Below are positions 6,824-10,878 of a stretch of DNA of 10,878 nt, one piece after another (the first letter of the stretch is position 1; the number at the start of each line of letters is the position of its first letter). Location: assembly GCA_027596195.1 (NCBI GenBank), contig JADGJG010000921.1, positions 1-10,878 on the forward strand. Reading direction: 5' to 3'. The stretch comes from Podochytrium sp. JEL0797. Its lineage: Eukaryota > Chytridiomycota > Chytridiomycetes > Chytridiales > Chytriomycetaceae. The translations under genes were made by a program, and so were the position numbers. The notes below the pieces were generated by a model. It ran no database searches and was not told the origin of the DNA. It saw nothing but the letters and a program-made list of their open reading frames with translations.

Positions 6824-9608
6824 ATGAGTTCGGTGTCGCCCTCGTCACCCGGCTCGCCGCCACTGCCTTTGCCTTTGCCGCACACCGAGGATGCATTTAC
6901 TGAACAGGCAGCGGAACAGCCAGAGCAGCCCGCCGAGGTCGAACCCAACGCGCAGCCGGGCGAACAGTCACAGCCAGCCGAGGAACACGACGCACCACAC
7001 CCCACCGCGCCCAATGCACACGTGTACACTGCCGTGTACTCAGGCATCCAGGTGTACGAGATGGTGTACAAGGGCATCCAGATCATGCGGCGCATCGACG
7101 ACTCGCGCCTCAACGCAACACACATCCTCAAGGCGGCCCTGTATTCGAAGCCGAGACGCACAAAGATCCTCGAGCAGGAAGTGCTGCAGCTGGAGCACGA
7201 GAAGGTGCAGGGCGGGTATGGCAAGTACCAGGGCACGTGGTGAGTAACCTCTTTTTTTTACGCGTTGAGAGTTTCTTATTCAACCCAACAGGATCTCAAA
7301 AGAGAACGGAATCCGCCTCGCCAGAAGACACAACGTGGACCAGATTCTGCAGCCGCTTCTCGACTTTGAACCTGCCCATGGCGACACGGCAATGACCAAG
7401 GTCAAATTCAACAAGACGCACCAACCACCTCAACTCCCAAAAGTAAAACCCAACAAGAATGACCAAAGGGACCACGAGGATTCCGAATCACGCCCAAACT
7501 CACCAACCCATCTGAGAAAAAAACAATACACCACTTCCAACTTGTACCGCGACGACTCCCCACCCCCCATGCCCGTCAAACGCCCCGTTGGCCGCCCGCC
7601 GCGTGTCCCAAAACCCCAAACAGCCCCGTCAACCCCAATCCCCTCCAAACTCTCCCTCCCGAAATCCTACTACAAGCGCGCCCCAAAACCGTCCACAAAC
7701 GAAAACGACTCAGACACAGAAATCCCCGCACCCCCCACCTCCCCACCCTCCGTCCTCATGCGTCTCGCCATGGAACAAGGTGAAGCCATCTACCTCGCCG
7801 GACCCACCTCCTCCGACCCCACCTCCTTCACTACCGGACCCGTCACCCTCATCCACGACCCTGCCTCTTACACCACCAACCCCAAATCCACCCGTCCCGC
7901 AATCCCCATCCCAACATTCCCACCCCCGCAAAAACCAACCCACTCTCAGCTCCAACGCCTACTCCTCCTCTCCATTGCAACCACCGAACCCACACCAACC
8001 ATCCTCAACCTCCTGCGTGACCCGGAATACGTGTCAACAAACCCCAGTGACGACCCTCACCCTGTGATTCCTCATGTGAACGCGAATATGATCCTCGACG
8101 CACGACAACACACGGCGATGCATTGGGCTGCGGTGTACGCACACACGTCATTGATGCATCATTTGCTCATGTATGGAGGGAACCCATGTGCTGTCAATTT
8201 GACGCTCGAAACTCCCCTCATGCGCGCCGTGGCGTCCCGCGCCGGGTATGAGGCGTATAATTTTGCGAATACGTTGCGGATGTTGGGAAGTGTGAGTGCA
8301 CGTGCGAAAGATGTGTTGGGGCAAACGGTGTTGCATAAAATCGCGGCTGCCGCGAGTCGTGCACAGGGTCGAGGCGGGGATGTAGCGCAGAATTATTACA
8401 TGAAGTGTGTTGTCGAGTGGATCGACGAAGGCGGCTTCCTCGCGTGGCTTGAAGGCGACGTTGAACGTGACAGAATGACGTTTGGCAGTGACTTGTACAA
8501 ACGCAAGGTCAAGAGTGTGGTTGCCGGGTTTGTGAATGGGCAGGATGGGAAAGGGGATACGGCGTTGCATGTTGCTGTGAGAGGGCGGTGTGTGGGGGTG
8601 GTGAGGTTGTTGGTGAAGCTCGGGGCGAGTTTGGAGGTGGTGAATGCGGAGGGGGAGTGTGCTGGGGATGCGTGTGATGCTGAGGATGGGGTTTTGGTGG
8701 AGGCGTTGAGGGCGGGGACGGTCAAGACTCCGGGGAGGAGGGGGGGGAGGGTGGAGGAGGAGTGGGATCGAGTGTTGGGTATGTTTGACGCGTTTTTATT
8801 TTTTTGGATTCTTGACCTGCGAATCTAAATACCCCAACTTTCTTACTTTTACCGTTTTTTAGAAAGAGAACCGCGTCCCTCCCAATTCGACCTCCAACTC
8901 GCCTACTCCCGCACCGAAGTCGACTCCCTCCACCGCCACCAATCGCGTCTCGACACTCTCCACGCACAAGCCAACAGCGAAACAAAGCAAGTACGTCGCC
9001 AGCAGCAGAAACAAGCCGCATTTCTGGCCACGATCGGAACGACCCAACAACAGCAAGCCGAGAAACGCAAAGCATCGTTCGAGCTTCCCTCCGCCGCGAG
9101 CTCCCCCGGATCCGTCGGTTCTCTTGGTTTCGAAAGCACTCACCACCACAAGGAAGCGGATATGATGCACCTCAGTGCGATTGAAGCCGAGGCGGAGATT
9201 CACCAAGTAATTCCCGTGACCCCTTTGTTCCAAGACTCAAACCCTCCCACCCGCGTGTCCGTACACCCATCCTCCTCCCCCGCTGCAGCCCCCCAACCCC
9301 TCCCCACCACCGCCCCCGCATCCCACTTCCTCACCCCCGCGCGTCAATCCCCCGCCTTCCCCACCCCCCCAACCACCACCAAAGCCCAGCCCCCCACCAC
9401 CACCACAACAACAACAATCGACGAACTCTCCCTCCTCCAATCACTGAAATCGCGTGTCGAAGCATCGCACCGGGCACAGAAACGGATGGTGGATCAGTTG
9501 GAACGCGTTTGGGTTGCGAGGGAGGATAAGAGTAAACGGTTTGTGGGGATGGTGGCGGAGGAGTGTGGGGTGAAGGTGCGGAGGGTGGAGGAGGAGATGT
9601 TGGGTTGA
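6824..9608 (+). CDS. MBP1: APSES/KilA-N and ankyrin-repeat transcription factor, Mbp1/Swi4/Res family (MBF DNA-binding subunit)
   Basis: Predicted DNA-binding subunit of the G1/S MBF/SBF-type complex, acting in the nucleus. Exons are 6824-7239, 7292-8778 and 8863-9608 (stop TGA 9606-9608); 882 aa. Introns are 52 and 84 bp; the first splits the codon of Trp139. Residues 1-63 are Pro/Glu/Gln-rich. The APSES domain (about 64-168) is unmistakable: [52 protein letters not shown] and ending [11 protein letters not shown] long basic Ser/Pro/Thr linker (168-400) holds an AT-hook-like [12 protein letters not shown] (235-246). Ankyrin repeats occupy about 406-595: first HTAMHWAA, last GDTALHVAV with [19 protein letters not shown]. 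Residues 635-705 (Gln/Lys-rich) and 825-880 are likely coiled coils, as in Swi6/Mbp1 heterodimerisation tails. T618PGR and T792PAR match the CDK consensus. Family call is very firm; Mbp1 versus Swi4 within it is not decided. Confidence 0.95.
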
Positions 9609-9667
9609 GAGGGGGTGCCAAGATTTTCGTGTATCGTTTAATTATTTTGGTGGTGGATGGTGTTTTT

Positions 9668-9716
9668 TGTGTATATGTTGTGTGCGTGTTTGTGTGATGT
9701 GTGATGTGTGTGTGGC
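9668..9716 (+). repeat. GT-rich low-complexity tract (Mbp1-like 3' UTR or downstream)
   Basis: Forty-nine bases made almost only of G and T, with imperfect TG dinucleotide runs and a doubled TGTGATG unit, starting 60 bp after the Mbp1-like stop. GU-rich downstream elements promote 3' end cleavage of mRNAs, so this may mark the end of that transcript. No AATAAA is evident before it. Confidence 0.4.
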
Positions 9717-10473
9717 TGATTTGTTATCCCTCCCCTCCCCTCCTCCTCGAGTTGTTTCTATTTGTCTTTTTTTTGGAAGTGCTAATGTTGTCAAAAAAGA
9801 TCTTTTTGGAAAAATTCTTTCTCATGGTCGCAAACCGAAGGAAAACCATCAATGATGTGAACAGACGCAAGACGCGCGGATGAACAGTCTTAAATTAATA
9901 TCTAAATTTTAATTCGGCTTTTTGGACCTCTCCCTTTGATGATGCCGAATGCGGGGCAGGCTGTGAGTTTTGTGCCACTGCTTCTGAATGCAAAATACTG
10001 AAAGCGTGTGCATTGGACGACAAGCTGATGCAAACGACGGATCCCCCGCTCGTCACTTTTTTGTGTCGGGTGTGGTGGGAAGCAAACTGCCCTTGTTCTA
10101 CTGAGTCGGATGTCCAGGTTTGGCCACCTCTGAACACGATGCCTGCAAGAAGACCGCCCCCCCTCCCGCTTTGTATCTACCAAGCCACCCGATCCCACGC
10201 ACTGCGGCAAGAAGCCATTCGTGCCTGCCAGTTTGAAGAGGTTCGCCAAATTCGCACACCACCTCCTCTTGTATCGCGCGCCCCCATGCGCCCCCGTCAA
10301 CTTGACGCTTAAAACGACGCGTGCGCGCGGAGTACGAGGCGGACAACTTTCCGTACATGTTGCACCTTCCCGAAACCCACCCAACCCCAATTCAATTTCT
10401 CAAACCAAAAACCGTGTATTACAAAATAGAATGAATCAAAAAAAATATATCATAGCGCACGAAACAAAAAAAA

Positions 10474-10486
10474 GTCCGATTCGGAC
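10474..10486. repeat. 13-bp inverted repeat after the SH3 gene
   Basis: GTCCGA and TCGGAC flank a single T in a perfect 13-bp near-palindrome, 21 bp beyond the stop of the SH3 gene. Read on the minus strand it is followed directly by an eight-T run. With one unpaired base it would not form a normal hairpin, so a protein-binding dyad or chance is likelier than a terminator. Confidence 0.3.
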
Positions 10487-10506
10487 AAACCCCCCCTCCT
10501 CCCCTT

Positions 10507-10878
10507 CTATTGCTGGTAATACGACCCCGTCCCCGCGGTCGAATAAAACGAATTCGTATTCGCCCCTCCATACCCTCCATAAATCGACGAAACGCGCTGC
10601 TGCTGCTTCCCCCCTGCACCCTTCGCAAACCCTTCGATACAATCCAACGGACACAACCCTTCCCTCCCACTCGTCACATTTCGACACAAACACCAGCCGT
10701 CATCGTACTCCGTCAAGATTTGAACACGGTCGCCCGTGTAGAGTTGGAGTTCGTCGTCGCGTTGCGGTGAGAATGTGTGGAGGACCGTGTGGGTTTGCTG
10801 AGCAGTGGGAGGTGGTGTGTTGTAGTTGCCGTACGCGCTGGTGCCATAAATCGAGGAAGTGCGTTTGTTGCTGGCGGA
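10507..10878 (-). CDS. SH3-domain protein, C-terminal fragment
   Basis: An open frame enters from the right edge on the minus strand and ends at TAG 10509-10507, giving 123 visible residues. The SH3 domain spans about residues 32-86 of the fragment: THTVLHTFSPQRDDELQLY, GDRVQILTEYDDGWCLCRN (the conserved DDGW) and GREGLCPLDCIE in place of the usual G-x-F-P-x-x-Y end. This variant, followed by a short disordered tail, is common for C-terminal SH3 domains of fungal membrane-linked or polarity proteins, which bind proline-rich partners. The SH3 is flanked by two similar Tyr/Gly/Ser segments, RTSSIYGTSAYG before and RVSSIYGGYGG after; the protein ends GTGSYYQQ. N-terminal architecture (for example a membrane segment) is outside the window, so a specific identity cannot be given. 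Confidence 0.85.
   Translation of the reverse strand, partial: SASNKRTSSIYGTSAYGNYNTPPPTAQQTHTVLHTFSPQRDDELQLYTGDRVQILTEYDDGWCLCRNVTSGREGLCPLDCIEGFAKGAGGKQQQRVSSIYGGYGGANTNSFYSTAGTGSYYQQ

Larger units (their letters stand above)
9609..10506. other. About 900 bp without a convincing gene
   Basis: This is the largest gap in the window, between the convergent Mbp1-like and SH3 genes. It holds the GT-rich tract at 9668-9716, a C-rich patch at about 9727-9750, an AT-rich patch at 9889-9914 and a more GC-rich block at 9915-10400. The latter has open frames on both strands (minus 9902-10390, plus 10013-10312), but neither encodes a recognisable domain nor shows the codon pattern of the neighbouring genes. 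No tRNA (no B-box GGTTCRANNC with a foldable cloverleaf) or rRNA was seen. An unrecognised ncRNA gene or a decayed gene is possible. Confidence 0.5.

Noticed and set aside
9193..9235. Possible small intron in Mbp1-like exon 3 (CAAGTAATT to CCAAG)
   Set aside because: The frame is open throughout and the segment is too short for a typical intron here; the simple continuous exon is preferred.
9937..10002. Possible C/D box snoRNA (TGATGA then CTGA)
   Set aside because: The boxes are spaced plausibly, but no terminal stem or D'/C' pair could be found; such short motifs arise by chance.
10013..10312. Plus-strand open frame of 99 codons
   Set aside because: Overlaps the previous frame on the other strand, with no domain, no plausible promoter and no splice context.
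9902..10390. Minus-strand open frame of 162 codons
   Set aside because: No recognisable domain; Arg/Gly/Ser/Cys-rich composition typical of a chance frame in GC-rich DNA; it starts G-rich and ends C-rich, opposite to the real genes here.

Overview
The window looks like a compact fungal nuclear genome, most likely from a zoosporic (flagellated) early-diverging fungus of the chytrid type. Three things support this. Genes are spliced, with short GT-AG introns (mostly 50-84 bp, often with a CTRAY-like branch site) and intergenic gaps as short as 37-72 bp. One gene encodes an APSES (KilA-N) plus ankyrin cell-cycle transcription factor of the Mbp1/Swi4/Res family, which is fungus-specific. Another encodes a homologue of the animal cilium-associated protein C2orf81, expected only in fungi that keep a flagellum. 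GC content is near 50 percent. I placed the exon structures by hand from splice signals, reading frame and remembered family alignments; no search was run.

Layout. 1-1299 (-): histidine acid phosphatase, 3' end outside the window. 1337-2695 (-): SETD4-type SET-domain lysine methyltransferase. A 45-bp divergent promoter follows. 2741-4770 (+): C2orf81-like protein, eight exons. 4843-5913 (-): THO complex subunit 7 (THOC7), convergent with the previous gene. A 53-bp divergent promoter carries a 14-bp palindrome. 5967-6767 (+): NEDP1/SENP8 deneddylase with the full catalytic set. 6824-9608 (+): Mbp1-like transcription factor, 882 aa. 9609-10506: about 900 bp with no convincing gene. 10507-10878 (-): C-terminal part of an SH3-domain protein running off the right edge.

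The genes are a mixed housekeeping set (phosphate ester hydrolysis, protein methylation, flagellum, mRNA export, NEDD8 removal, G1/S transcription, SH3 scaffolding) with no sign of an operon-like pathway, a mobile element, CRISPR or a virus.

The most unusual signal is not a gene. Within many longer exons the sense strand drifts from C-rich at the exon start to G-rich at the exon end and resets at the next exon, with a synonymous switch such as leucine CTC to TTG. In THOC7 exon 2 the first nine Leu codons are all CTN and the last four all TTG. The window also holds 15 copies of ACGCGT, about five times chance. ACGCGT is the binding site known for Mbp1-type factors, and one copy lies 36-41 bp before the Mbp1-like start codon.
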